Source: Bradyrhizobium sp. AT1 (GTDB lineage Bacteria > Pseudomonadota > Alphaproteobacteria > Rhizobiales > Xanthobacteraceae). From it: DNA of 64,000 nucleotides. The notes under the pieces are model-generated. The model saw only the letters and a program-made list of their open reading frames with translations. It searched no databases and was not told the DNA's origin. Positions within the stretch are counted from its first letter, which is position 1; each line of letters starts with the position of its first letter. Positions 43,112 to 53,005 of the stretch are shown one piece after another. A program made the translations under genes and the position numbers. The stretch lies in contig NZ_JXDL01000001.1 of NCBI RefSeq assembly GCF_001590795.1, forward strand, positions 6,862,999 through 6,926,998, given 5' to 3'.

Positions 43112-43814
43112 GGAGGAGGCTCTGCTGAGCGTCGATGCCATCGACGTCCACTATGGCCGAAGTCAGGCCTTGTTCGGTGTCGGTTTCGAGGTGGGTCGCC
43201 GCGAGGTCGTTGCGATCGTTGGCCGGAACGGCGCCGGAAAGACCACGACGCTGAGGTCCATCATGGGCATCAATCCGGTCAGCAACGGCGCAGTTTCGTT
43301 CAACGGGCGCCGGATCGAGAAGCTGAGGCCGCATCAGATCGCGCGATCCGGAATTTCCTATGTGCCGGAAACGCGAGATCCGTTTTCCTTGCTGACGGTC
43401 GAAGAAAACATCATGCTCGGGTATCGTCCCGGTTCGCCTTACGATCTTCGTCGCATCGTTGGATGGTTTCCGGATCTGGCGGCATTGTTGAGGCGCCGAG
43501 GCGCGGAGCTCTCCGGCGGGCAGCAGCAAATGATGGTGATCGGCCGCGGTCTGGCGCTGGGACCCCAACTGCTGCTGCTCGACGAGCCTTCGCAGGGGCT
43601 GGCGCCGGTCATCGTCAAGAAAGTCGGAGAGATGCTGACTGCCCTGCGCGGAGAAGACTTGTCGATCGTTCTCGTCGAACAGAACATCGCCTTTGCACTT
43701 TCGCTCGCGGATCGCGTCGTGGTCATGGAGAACGGCGCCGTCGTCGATCGCCTCACCGCGGACGAAAGCCGGCAGGATCCGGAGCGGATCGAGCGCTATC
43801 TCGGCATCCATTAG
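43101..43814 (+). CDS. HAAT-family ABC transporter ATP-binding protein, LivF type
   Basis: A 237-residue ATPase. Walker A is GRNGAGKTTTLRS, the signature is ELSGGQQQMMVIGRGLA, Walker B is LLLLDEPSQGLAP and the family-typical Gln is in LVEQNIAFAL. No ATG is available near the family start; the TTG at 43101, inside the end of the LivG gene, gives the expected N-terminus (AVEEEALLSVDAIDVHYG) and implies translational coupling. Confidence 0.88.
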   Translation: MAVEEEALLSVDAIDVHYGRSQALFGVGFEVGRREVVAIVGRNGAGKTTTLRSIMGINPVSNGAVSFNGRRIEKLRPHQIARSGISYVPETRDPFSLLTVEENIMLGYRPGSPYDLRRIVGWFPDLAALLRRRGAELSGGQQQMMVIGRGLALGPQLLLLDEPSQGLAPVIVKKVGEMLTALRGEDLSIVLVEQNIAFALSLADRVVVMENGAVVDRLTADESRQDPERIERYLGIH

Positions 43815-43949
43815 AGATCTGCATCGCCGCTGCCCGCCGACGCATCGGCGTCAGCCACTTCGGCGCAGTGCAATTACGCATGCGGTCCCGGCGTCGAACC
43901 TTCAATTCGAGCTTGGAGCGGCCGCTCACCTACAACAAGAGGATATCAG

Positions 43950-45371
43950 ATGACCGATCATGACGTCGATTTTGGATACGCGACGGCGGTTGAACTCCGG
44001 AACAGCTTTGCCCGGAGAGAGCTCTCCCCGACCGAAATCGTGTCCGCCGTGCTCGATCGAATCGATGCCGTCAATCCCATCGTCAACGCATTCTCCGTGG
44101 TGATGCGCGAGCAAGCGCTGGCATCCGCCAAGCAATCGGAGGCGTTGCTTAGCAGTGGGACGGCGAGACCTCTCGAGGGAATTCCAGTCACAATCAAGGA
44201 CGCCTTCGACGTCGCCGGTCACGAGACGTCGACCGGTTCCTACGCCGTGAGGGGACCGATTGCGGCTGCCGACAACATCATCGTGGATCGCCTGCGGCGG
44301 GCCGGCGCGGTCCTGATCGGAAAGACGACCATGTCGGAGTTCGCCTGGTCGGGCATGAGTCGGAACCCGGTGACCGGCGTCACCCACAATCCGTGGCGGC
44401 ACGGAATGAATGCAGGCGCCTCATCGGCCGGAGCCGGCGCCGCTGCGGCGGCCGGCTTTGGCCCGCTGCACCTTGCCTCCGACGGAGCCGGGTCCATTCG
44501 GATGCCGGCGCACTTTTGCGGCGTATTCGGATTGAAGCCCACCTTCGGGCGAATACCCTACGCTCCCGTCTCGAACAACGACTACGGTACCCATGCCGGG
44601 CCGATGACACGAACCGTTGCCGATGCCGCGTTGATGCTCGAGGTCATGGCGGGTCCGCACCATCTGGACCATACCTCGTGCGAGGCCCAGCCGGACGCCT
44701 ATCTCGCCAAGCTGAAGGCGTCGATGAAAGGCAAGCGCATCGCCTTCAGCCTCGATCTTGGGCACGCCCGCGTTGACGCCGACGTTGCCGCAATCGTCCG
44801 CCGTGCCGCGTCGACTTTCGCCGACGTGCTGCAGGCGGACGTCCAGGAGGTGACGCCCGACTGGGGTCCGCTTGGGCCGGATCTCGGGCGCTTTTTTTGG
44901 AGCGTCTATAATGGGCGCCACGCAAAGCTGCTGGCCGAATGGGAAGATCGTATGAGCGCGGATCTCGTGGCATGCATCCGCTCCGGCACAAAGTTCTCCG
45001 CGGCCGATTACATCAACATGCGGGAGCGCAAGCTGGCCTATGTGGCCAGGATCGCGTCGTTCCTCGAGGACTGGGATTATCTCATAACGCCGGCCGCATC
45101 GGTCGCGGCATTCCCGGTCGAGCGGGTGAGGCCGGCGCATTGGCCGGAGCACACTTGGGACTGGCTGGCCTGGGCAGAGTTTCTCTATCCTTTCAACATG
45201 TCCAGTCACCCGGCTGCGAGCGTCCCCTGTGGGATGACCTCCGCTGGACTTCCGGTCGGCCTGCAGATCGTGAGCCGCCGGTTCAACGATCTGGGAGTCC
45301 TGCAGGCGGCCGCCGCGTTCGAAGACGCCGTACCGATGTGGCGGCAGCGTCCGATCATCGGTCGGTGTTGA
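43950..45371 (+). CDS. Amidase-signature enzyme (copy 2)
   Basis: A 473-residue amidase-signature hydrolase that aligns without gaps over most of its length with copy 1 (29655-31079). Its triad lies at the same residue numbers: Lys83 in VTIKDAFD, Ser158/159 in AGASSAGAGAAAAAG and Ser182 in DGAGSIRMP. Long blocks are identical in both, for example SNNDYxTxxGPMTRTVADAALMLEVMAGPH. It is last in the second HAAT operon, 135 bases after LivF. The two copies sit with different transporter types, suggesting related substrates entering by different routes. Confidence 0.9.
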   Translation: MTDHDVDFGYATAVELRNSFARRELSPTEIVSAVLDRIDAVNPIVNAFSVVMREQALASAKQSEALLSSGTARPLEGIPVTIKDAFDVAGHETSTGSYAVRGPIAAADNIIVDRLRRAGAVLIGKTTMSEFAWSGMSRNPVTGVTHNPWRHGMNAGASSAGAGAAAAAGFGPLHLASDGAGSIRMPAHFCGVFGLKPTFGRIPYAPVSNNDYGTHAGPMTRTVADAALMLEVMAGPHHLDHTSCEAQPDAYLAKLKASMKGKRIAFSLDLGHARVDADVAAIVRRAASTFADVLQADVQEVTPDWGPLGPDLGRFFWSVYNGRHAKLLAEWEDRMSADLVACIRSGTKFSAADYINMRERKLAYVARIASFLEDWDYLITPAASVAAFPVERVRPAHWPEHTWDWLAWAEFLYPFNMSSHPAASVPCGMTSAGLPVGLQIVSRRFNDLGVLQAAAAFEDAVPMWRQRPIIGRC

Positions 45372-45574
45372 TGGATTCCATCAAGTCGCCGAAAATGTGC
45401 TCCCGTCCGGCTCTTTGCGGCGTTGTTCGCTCGTCTCCGCTTAGAGAGGTCGTAGTCTTTCAGCAGTTGCATTGCCCCGAGTAAAATTCGAACTCGCCCG
45501 GTAGGCGGTGGGTCGGTTCAAGCGGATGATTGAAGAAAATAGCGCAAGCTGGGCTGGTGTGGGGGAATGGCGGT

Positions 45575-45638
45575 AGCGCTCCAGGGATTCGAACCCCCGA
45601 CGCATCGGATACATCGCGATCTACCACGGTGATGCGCT
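45575..45638 (-). other. tRNA-like fragment, probably degenerate
   Basis: On the minus strand, AGCGC...GCGCT ends enclose a D-loop-like GTGGTAGAT and a good T-arm core GGGGGTTCGAATCCC. The enclosed length is only about 64 bases, the T-stem's outer pair mismatches and I cannot draw a proper anticodon arm. It may be a tRNA 3' remnant of the kind left at integration sites, or chance. It lies between the amidase-cassette block and the glycerol-type locus, a plausible junction. Confidence 0.3.
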
Positions 45639-45666
45639 CTCACACGGCCTGGTGCTTCTATGCTGC

Positions 45667-46443
45667 TCAGCCAGCCGAGAAATGCAGTCGCCCTATATCG
45701 GTACGGTAGTAGGCCGTGTAGTACTCCGCCGGTTCGTCGTGCGTGGCAAAGCCAATCGATTCGATTGCAATCAGTGGCGTATTCTCCGCAACATCCAGGA
45801 GCCGGGCTTCTTCGGCCCCGGCCTTCACGGCCGCAAGCCACCGTTCGGCACGCCGCATCTTCAGGCCGAACTTGCGGAACAGCGTTTCGTAGAGCGATCG
45901 GTTCTCCAGCGGGATATGCTCGAGGCCCGGCGCGATAGCTGCGACGACCTTTGTATAAACAAGGATGCGTGGAACGCCATCGACGCTGAGGACACGATCG
46001 AGCCCTATGACCCAGCGATCGGAGGTCAGACGCAGCAGATGCGCCGCGCGTTCGGTCGCCTGCTCGAGCTCCTGACGAAGGATACGCCGCGACACCGATC
46101 GATTCCGCTCGCGCCACTCGCCGCTGAATCCGATGTTGGAACCGAGGAAGTCCTGATCCTCCCGACGGCTCGCGACGAAGGCGCCCTTGCCTTGCAGCTT
46201 GTAGATGACCCTCTCGAAAACGAGCTGGTTGAGCGCTTCGCGTATTACGGTTCGCGAGACGTTGAACTGCGCGCAAAGCTCCGCTTCTGAGGGCAGCCGT
46301 GCGTGTTCCACCAGCGGGGTGGTCGCGATCATGTTGAGGATGGCCGCCTTGACCTGAGACCAGAGTGGCGTCGAGGAGTTTCGGTCAGCCGCCTCGTAGG
46401 CGAGTCCGCGGGGGTGTGCCAAGCCGGACGTCTGATCAGACAA
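45667..46443 (-). CDS. GntR-family regulator with UTRA ligand domain (HutC type)
   Basis: A 258-residue regulator if translation starts at the TTG at 46443, where a strong GGAGGGGG lies eight bases upstream; the frame is open further, to 46542. The winged helix is PLWSQVKAAILNMIATTPLVEHARLPSEAELCAQFNVSRTVIREALNQLVFERVIYKLQGKGAFVA. The UTRA domain follows (VIGLDRVLSVDGVPRILVYTKV, then PLIAIESIGFATHDEPAEYYTAYYRTDIGRLHF). It follows the GlpD-like gene on the same strand and probably controls the divergent kinase/ThDP/ABC operon through repeats near 48330-48486. The effector is likely a sugar or polyol phosphate. Confidence 0.88.
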   Translation of the reverse strand: MSDQTSGLAHPRGLAYEAADRNSSTPLWSQVKAAILNMIATTPLVEHARLPSEAELCAQFNVSRTVIREALNQLVFERVIYKLQGKGAFVASRREDQDFLGSNIGFSGEWRERNRSVSRRILRQELEQATERAAHLLRLTSDRWVIGLDRVLSVDGVPRILVYTKVVAAIAPGLEHIPLENRSLYETLFRKFGLKMRRAERWLAAVKAGAEEARLLDVAENTPLIAIESIGFATHDEPAEYYTAYYRTDIGRLHFSAG

Positions 46444-46587
46444 TTCTACTACCCCCTCCAGGTTTGTATGAGCCGGCACCCAGGAACTTCGGAAAACAAG
46501 GGAGCCGGAAGATTGTGATTGAAGCTCCGAGGCCGATCTCATGGTCTGATCTGCCGCGTCTGGCTGCGAACATGCACATCGGCCTGG

Positions 46588-48285
46588 CTAGGTTGTTCTG
46601 ACTACGTGGCGGCTCGAAAGCAACTGCTTCGTTGCGGCGATCTCATCGCGGATGCGCTCATCTGTCCAGCCCAGGTTGCACCCGACGATCGTCCCGATCT
46701 CGTCGATGACCGGCGTAGTGGCGTCGCCAAGCAGGGCGATGGAGGTTCTCCGCAGCAGAACGTCTTCGAGACGAACCACACGCTCCCGTTGAACCAGGAA
46801 CGAGATCTCCTGTACGGAATAGCTGGGAAGATGGCGTAGCATGGTTTCGCCGGTGGCGGGCAGGTGCTCCAGGAAGGGAAGGGCGCGGGACCCGTAGCGG
46901 TCGAACAGCATTTCGACACGCTCGGCCGCCAGGCCGAACGACCGGCTGTGCTTCAGGATCAGACGGGTGTGCTCGGCCGGATCGGATCGCCAGCCGCGTC
47001 CCCCGCCGATCGTGACGTCGGCCGTGCTGACGCGGCGCGCAACGCCGAGCCGTGCCAGCACGGAGTCGCTGATCTGGGCCGCGCAGGCTCGATAGGTGGT
47101 CCATTTGCCGCCGACCAGGGACAGGACCGGAAATGGCCGCGCCGAGTTCGGTTCGAACATCCGCAGTTCGTGATCACGGCTGATAGCCCCCGCCACGGCA
47201 CCTCTCGTCAATGGCAACGGTCGCACGCCGGCATACGCAAAGACGATTTGATCGTTGCTGATGGCCAGCCCCGGCAGGAATTCCCGCAGCGCCGCGTAGA
47301 GATAGTCGACCTCTTGCTGCGTACAGATGGGCTCATCGGGTTCGTCGGTCGGCATATCCGTCGTGCCTAGCAGCACGTGGCTGGCGTCGAGCGCGTAGAC
47401 GAGGCAGATGCGATGGTCCTCCGTTTCGAAGTACAGCATGATGTCGCGAAGCTGCCCGGCAAGCGCCGGATGTCGCAGCACGAGATGTGAGCCCTTGGTG
47501 CCGCCGATCATGCGTTCGTGAATGTCGAGACGCTCGTCCACGCGGTCGAGCCAGGCGCCGGTGCAGTTGACCACAACGCGTGGCCGCACCTCATATGACG
47601 AGCCGCCGATGACGTCGCGCAGGCGGATCGCTCCACCGTTCATTCCAGTGACTTCCACATAGGGCAGTGCGACAGCGCCGGGGCAGGTCTCTTCCGCATC
47701 ATCGAGGAGTTCAAGTCCGAGCCGCTCGGGCATCGTGACCTTGGCATCGTAATATTCCCCGATGGCACGGATGTCCGGTGCAAGGGCCGGCAAAACCTTG
47801 CGCTGTTCGCCTGAGGGGACGAAGCGATGGCGTGGCATGGTCCGCAAGGTCATGCCGAACAGGTCGTAGATGAGAAGTCCAAGCTTGACGACCAACGCGC
47901 CTTTCTGTCCGGGATTGCGCTTCAAATGCAGCAGGCGTCCAACGGCATCGAACACGCCGCCGGTCCAGCTGCGAAGTGGCACCCATACCCGGATCGGCTT
48001 CACCACATGAGGTGCGTTCAGTAGCAGCCGGTTGCGTTCCACCAAGGATTCCCGGACCAGCGACAGTTCTCCCGTTTCCAGGTAGCGCAGCCCGCCATGG
48101 ATCAGCCGCGACGGTGCGGCGCTGGTGCCGGAGCAGAAGTCCCCCCGCTCCACGAGCAGGCTCGCGATGCCCTGCTGGGCCAGGTCGTGAAACACGCCGA
48201 TGCCGTTGATTCCGCCCCCTATGATCAGGACGTCGGGACTTTCGATAGCCCCTTGACGCCCCAGCACGACCTCGCGCGCATCCAT
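46588..48285 (-). CDS. glpD: FAD-dependent glycerol-3-phosphate dehydrogenase family protein
   Basis: A 565-residue membrane-associated flavoprotein. It has DVLIIGGGINGIGVFHDLAQQGIASLLVERGDFCSGTSAAPSRLIHGGLRYLETGELSLVRESLVERNRLL, the diagnostic GlpD N-terminus, then GTKGSHLVLRHP, LLGTTDMPTDEPDEP and SLVGGKWTTYR. It passes electrons from a polyol phosphate to quinone. The conserved Ser-Ser-x-x-Ser is changed to Ser-Ala-Ala-Pro-Ser, as in GlpD-like erythritol-phosphate and related dehydrogenases, so glycerol-3-phosphate is likely but not certain. The ATG at 48285 has GGGAGGAG upstream. Confidence 0.85.
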   Translation of the reverse strand: MDAREVVLGRQGAIESPDVLIIGGGINGIGVFHDLAQQGIASLLVERGDFCSGTSAAPSRLIHGGLRYLETGELSLVRESLVERNRLLLNAPHVVKPIRVWVPLRSWTGGVFDAVGRLLHLKRNPGQKGALVVKLGLLIYDLFGMTLRTMPRHRFVPSGEQRKVLPALAPDIRAIGEYYDAKVTMPERLGLELLDDAEETCPGAVALPYVEVTGMNGGAIRLRDVIGGSSYEVRPRVVVNCTGAWLDRVDERLDIHERMIGGTKGSHLVLRHPALAGQLRDIMLYFETEDHRICLVYALDASHVLLGTTDMPTDEPDEPICTQQEVDYLYAALREFLPGLAISNDQIVFAYAGVRPLPLTRGAVAGAISRDHELRMFEPNSARPFPVLSLVGGKWTTYRACAAQISDSVLARLGVARRVSTADVTIGGGRGWRSDPAEHTRLILKHSRSFGLAAERVEMLFDRYGSRALPFLEHLPATGETMLRHLPSYSVQEISFLVQRERVVRLEDVLLRRTSIALLGDATTPVIDEIGTIVGCNLGWTDERIRDEIAATKQLLSSRHVVRTT

Positions 48286-48329
48286 CGCAACTCCTCCCTT
48301 GCCTTTCGGGGCATGGTAAGAGGCGAAAA

Positions 48330-48486
48330 CATATAATGACAAGTTGAAATTTGAGGTTTCTTGTTTCGCCGTTCGTGTCAGCATTCCGGCGGTATTTTGC
48401 GCGCATATAAGCATACAAGTTGGCGAAATATGCTGGCTTGACAGAATATCGTCGCTTCCCACAAGCTACATATAATTACAAGTAAG
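48330..48486. promoter_or_regulatory. Three direct repeats in the glpD/kinase divergent promoter region
   Basis: Three copies of a CATATAA-n-ACAAGT element in the same orientation: CATATAATGACAAGTTG (48330-48346), CATATAAGCATACAAGTTGG (48404-48423, inner spacing longer) and CATATAATTACAAGTAAG (48469-48486). The third contains TATAAT (48471-48476), a possible -10 for the kinase gene. Read on the other strand they give ACTTGT-n-TTATATG, resembling known HutC-type operators. They lie in the 233-base gap between two divergent genes next to a GntR/UTRA regulator gene. Confidence 0.6.
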
Positions 48487-48518
48487 CTTCTCAAGGAAGC
48501 GCAGCGGGGGGAATTCAG

Positions 48519-50030
48519 ATGCGCGAGCGCGTCATTGGCATTGATGCCGGTGGGACCATGACGAAGGCCGCCTTGTTCGACTCGGCAGGCAAGGAACTCG
48601 CCTGCGAGCGGCGGCCCAATCGAATGTTGTTTCCGAAGGCAGGCTGCACCGAGCGGGATCCCGAGGCCATGTGGGAGGCGGCCGCCAAGGCCGTTCACTC
48701 CCTTCTGGAGATCACGGGAACGGATGCCGCGGACGTCGCGGCTGTGTCGGTGTCCGGCTACGGCAGCGGCATCTATGTCGTCGACCAAGCGGGCAGGGTG
48801 GTACGTCCGGGCGTCGTTTCAACCGACAGCCGCGCCGCTGATGTCGTCGAGGCATGGCGCGGTGAAGGCCGCCTCGATCGGAACGAACCGCGGATCCAGC
48901 AGCGCATCTGGCCCGGCCAAGCCATCACGCTGATGGCGTGGTTGCAGGCGCACGAGCCGGAGACCTTCGATAACACCGCGACCGTTCTGATGTGCAAGGA
49001 CTTCCTGCGCATGCGGCTGTGCGGAGATCGATCGACCGATCCCACCGATGCCGGCATCGCCGGATTCATCGACGTCAATACGTCGGATTATTCCGAAGCC
49101 ATGCTCGACGACCTTGGGCTAGCAGCCTGGCGTCCGAAGCTGCCGCCGATCCGTCCGTCGGTCGAGGTCGCCGGCGCCATCTCGAGGGACGCTTCGGTCG
49201 CGACCGGATTGAAGGAAGGGACGCCCGTGGTGCGTGGGGTTGTCGACGTCGTCGGCTCCTCGCTCGCGTCGGGCGTGATCGAGCCTCACCAGATGAGCAT
49301 GGTCGCGGGCACCTTCAGCATCAATTCGACTCTGCATAAGGCGCCGCGGCTCAGCGTCATGCCGTTCCTTCAGATGCCTTACCCGATCGAGGGCTGGATT
49401 CTCGCAACGGAAGGATCGGCGACCTCGGCCTCGAACTTCGAATGGTTTTGCCGCAACGTGCTTGACGGCGAGGCGGCACGCGCGGTCGCGAGCGGAAGGT
49501 CGATCTATGACGTCTGCAATGATCTCGTTGACGACGCGCTCGCGCGCGACAACGACATCCTGTTCCTGCCCTATCTCTTCGGCAGTCCGGATGGAGCGCC
49601 GGCCGGCCTGATCGGCATGCAGGCTTCCAACAATCTCGGCGATCTGATCCGTGCGATCTTCGAGGGCGTCGCGTTCGCGCACCGGACCGACATAGAGCGC
49701 CTGCTCTCGGGATCGGACGCCGCGCAGCCGACAAGCATTCGTCTCGCGGGAGGCGCCTCCCGGAGCCGCGTCTGGGGACAATTGTTCGCCGATGCGCTCG
49801 GACTTCCGATCGAGGTGACCGACGGCTCCGAGCTCGGCGCGCGCGGTGCGGCGATCTGCGCGGCGGTCGCGGTCGGGTTGCACGGCAGCGTCCGCGGAGC
49901 CGTCGGCAACATGGTTCGCGTGACCAGCCGCTTCGAGCCTGACCTCCAACGTCACGATTTCTACGGTCGGAAATACCGACGCTTTCGCGAAACGAGCATG
50001 GCGCTCGGAACGCTTTCCGCCGCCCGCTAG
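48519..50030 (+). CDS. FGGY-family carbohydrate kinase, LyxK-like
   Basis: A 503-residue sugar/polyol kinase. The phosphate loop is VIGIDAGGTMTKAALFD, followed by ERDPEAMWEAAAKAVHSLLE, STDSRAADVVEAW and QQRIWPGQAITLMAWLQAHEPETFD. The catalytic Asp lies in VVRGVVDVVGSSLASG, and the second ATP motif is SIRLAGGASRSRVWGQLFADALGLPIEV. The order of motifs matches L-xylulose kinase (LyxK) more than glycerol kinase, which opens LALDQGTTSSR. It heads the operon and probably phosphorylates the polyol or ketose brought in by the GlpSTPQUV importer, giving the substrate of the GlpD-like enzyme. Confidence 0.85.
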   Translation: MRERVIGIDAGGTMTKAALFDSAGKELACERRPNRMLFPKAGCTERDPEAMWEAAAKAVHSLLEITGTDAADVAAVSVSGYGSGIYVVDQAGRVVRPGVVSTDSRAADVVEAWRGEGRLDRNEPRIQQRIWPGQAITLMAWLQAHEPETFDNTATVLMCKDFLRMRLCGDRSTDPTDAGIAGFIDVNTSDYSEAMLDDLGLAAWRPKLPPIRPSVEVAGAISRDASVATGLKEGTPVVRGVVDVVGSSLASGVIEPHQMSMVAGTFSINSTLHKAPRLSVMPFLQMPYPIEGWILATEGSATSASNFEWFCRNVLDGEAARAVASGRSIYDVCNDLVDDALARDNDILFLPYLFGSPDGAPAGLIGMQASNNLGDLIRAIFEGVAFAHRTDIERLLSGSDAAQPTSIRLAGGASRSRVWGQLFADALGLPIEVTDGSELGARGAAICAAVAVGLHGSVRGAVGNMVRVTSRFEPDLQRHDFYGRKYRRFRETSMALGTLSAAR

Positions 50031-50064
50031 TGCGGAGCGGCCATCAACTGGAAGGTTTGTACTA

Positions 50065-51852
50065 ATGGCACATATCGGAGACCTCCTCGCGGAGATGCTT
50101 CAGCAATTGGAGGTCGAATTCGTGTTCGGCATGCCGGGCGGGCAGACTGCGGCCCTGCACGACGGTATCGCACGACGCGCGCCGGCCATCCGCCATATCC
50201 TGGTTCGCGACGAGCGCAGCGCGGGTTATGCCGCCGACGCCTATGCGCGGCTGACCGGCAAGCCCGGCGTGTGCGACGTGACTGTCGGTCCTGGCGCCAC
50301 CAAGCTGCCTGATGGACTTGTCGAAGCCCTGAACGCGTCGATTCCCATGGTGGCGATCGTCGGAGAACTGCCGCTCAACTGGACCTCGTTGCGTGCCAAG
50401 GGCGTTGCCTCCCAGGGGTTCGACCAGGTTGCGTTTTTCCAGCCGATCACCAAGGCAACCTTCATGGTGCCGAGCCCGGCCGCGCTTCCTGATCTCGTGC
50501 GTAGCGCGTTTCGGATCGCGACGGCGCCGCGCCCGGGTCCGGTCGTGCTCATCATTCCGCATGACGTCATGGACGCCGAATGGGATGAGGCCGCAATCAA
50601 GGCGGTCGTCGACGATCGTAACATTCATGCGCCCTCGATCCGCTATGCTCCGCCGCAGTCCGATCTCGCGGAGGCAGCCCGGCTGTTCGAGCGCGCCAAG
50701 CGCCCGGCGATCGTCGCCGGCGGCGGCGTCCATGGCTCCGGCGCGGCCGAACTGCTCACCCGCATCGCCGACCGGATCCAGCCGCTGGTCGTCACCAGCC
50801 TGTCGGGCAAGGGCAGCGTTCCCGAAACGCGGCGTTATGCCGGTGGCGTGCTCAATCCGCTCGGGTCTGCGGCCGCGATCGAGCTCATCAAGGATGCCGA
50901 CCTGGTCGTCTGGTGCGGCTCGAAGGCGAGCCAGAACACGGCAATGAACTGGACCCTGCCGCTGCCGGGGCAGGCGACCATCACCATCGATTCCGATCCG
51001 CTCGAACATGGACGGACCTTCCGCCCCACGGTTCTGCTTTGCGGCGACGTGCGGCTTACGCTGGAGGCGTTGGATGGGATGCTCCAGGCGGAGCCGCAGA
51101 ACGAATGGCTCAGCCATATCGATCAGGTCAAGGCGCGGCACACCGACGCATTGGCTGAAGAAGTGTCGTCTTCCTCCGTCCCCATTCAGCCTGCGCGCGT
51201 GATGCGTGCGCTTGCGGAGAAGCTCGGTCCTCGGGATGTCGTCATCTCGGATGCAAGCTGGGCGGCTGGCTGGATCGGGGTCCACATTCCCGCGGTCGAG
51301 GCGGGCCGGCGCTTTCTCTATGCGCGCGGGCAGGGCGGGCTTGGCTATTCCATTCCGGCGGCAATCGGTGCGGCCGCCGTGCTCGGCCGCGATGGCGGCC
51401 ATGTCGTCACGGTCGCCGGCGACGGCGGTCATTCGTTTGCGATCGGCGAACTGGCCACGCATGCGCAGAACCGCATGAAGGTGATCAATGTCGTCCTCAA
51501 CAACGGCATTCTCGGTTGGCTGCAGATGTGGGAGGAGTTCTACTTCTCGAATCTTCGGCAATCGGTCGATCTTTCGTTCGACGGCGGACCGAATTATGCG
51601 GCCGCGGCGGAAGCCCTCGGCCTTAAGGGCATCCGGGTCAAGTCGCCCGACCAGATCGACGCGGCACTCGACCAGGCCTTCGCCCACGACGGTCCCGTCG
51701 TGCTCGAAGTCCTGATCGATCCGCGCGCGACCCCCATCCATGGTTTCCGGCGACGGCTCGGTCAGCCCGGCAAGGTGCAGCCACGGCCGGGAACGGTCTA
51801 CGAACTGCGCGAGTGGAAGAAGTCGCCCGATATCCTGTCCGGCCAGTCCTAG
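50065..51852 (+). CDS. ThDP-dependent enzyme, acetolactate-synthase-like
   Basis: A 595-residue three-domain ThDP enzyme. The N-terminal PYR domain has EFVFGMPGGQTAALHDGIARRAP and catalytic Glu50 in VRDERSAGYAADAYARLTGKPG. The middle domain is Rossmann-like (RPAIVAGGGVHGSGAAELL). The PP domain has the ThDP motif AGDGGHSFAIGELATHAQNRMKVINVVLNNG (G452-D453-G454 to N479-N480). It joins or cleaves C-C bonds next to carbonyls. In a kinase/polyol-transport operon it is unexpected; it may act on a keto-sugar or a dihydroxyacetone-like product. Its stop is 23 bases before the ATPase gene. Confidence 0.87.
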   Translation: MAHIGDLLAEMLQQLEVEFVFGMPGGQTAALHDGIARRAPAIRHILVRDERSAGYAADAYARLTGKPGVCDVTVGPGATKLPDGLVEALNASIPMVAIVGELPLNWTSLRAKGVASQGFDQVAFFQPITKATFMVPSPAALPDLVRSAFRIATAPRPGPVVLIIPHDVMDAEWDEAAIKAVVDDRNIHAPSIRYAPPQSDLAEAARLFERAKRPAIVAGGGVHGSGAAELLTRIADRIQPLVVTSLSGKGSVPETRRYAGGVLNPLGSAAAIELIKDADLVVWCGSKASQNTAMNWTLPLPGQATITIDSDPLEHGRTFRPTVLLCGDVRLTLEALDGMLQAEPQNEWLSHIDQVKARHTDALAEEVSSSSVPIQPARVMRALAEKLGPRDVVISDASWAAGWIGVHIPAVEAGRRFLYARGQGGLGYSIPAAIGAAAVLGRDGGHVVTVAGDGGHSFAIGELATHAQNRMKVINVVLNNGILGWLQMWEEFYFSNLRQSVDLSFDGGPNYAAAAEALGLKGIRVKSPDQIDAALDQAFAHDGPVVLEVLIDPRATPIHGFRRRLGQPGKVQPRPGTVYELREWKKSPDILSGQS

Positions 51853-51875
51853 ACAGAAAGCAGCGTGGTGGCCTG

Positions 51876-53003
<1,128 letters not shown>

Positions 53004-53005
53004 TC

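Noticed and set aside
48438..48476. TTGACA and TATAAT as one promoter for the kinase gene
   Set aside because: They are 27 bases apart, too far for one sigma-70 promoter; TATAAT may still be a -10 with a poor -35.
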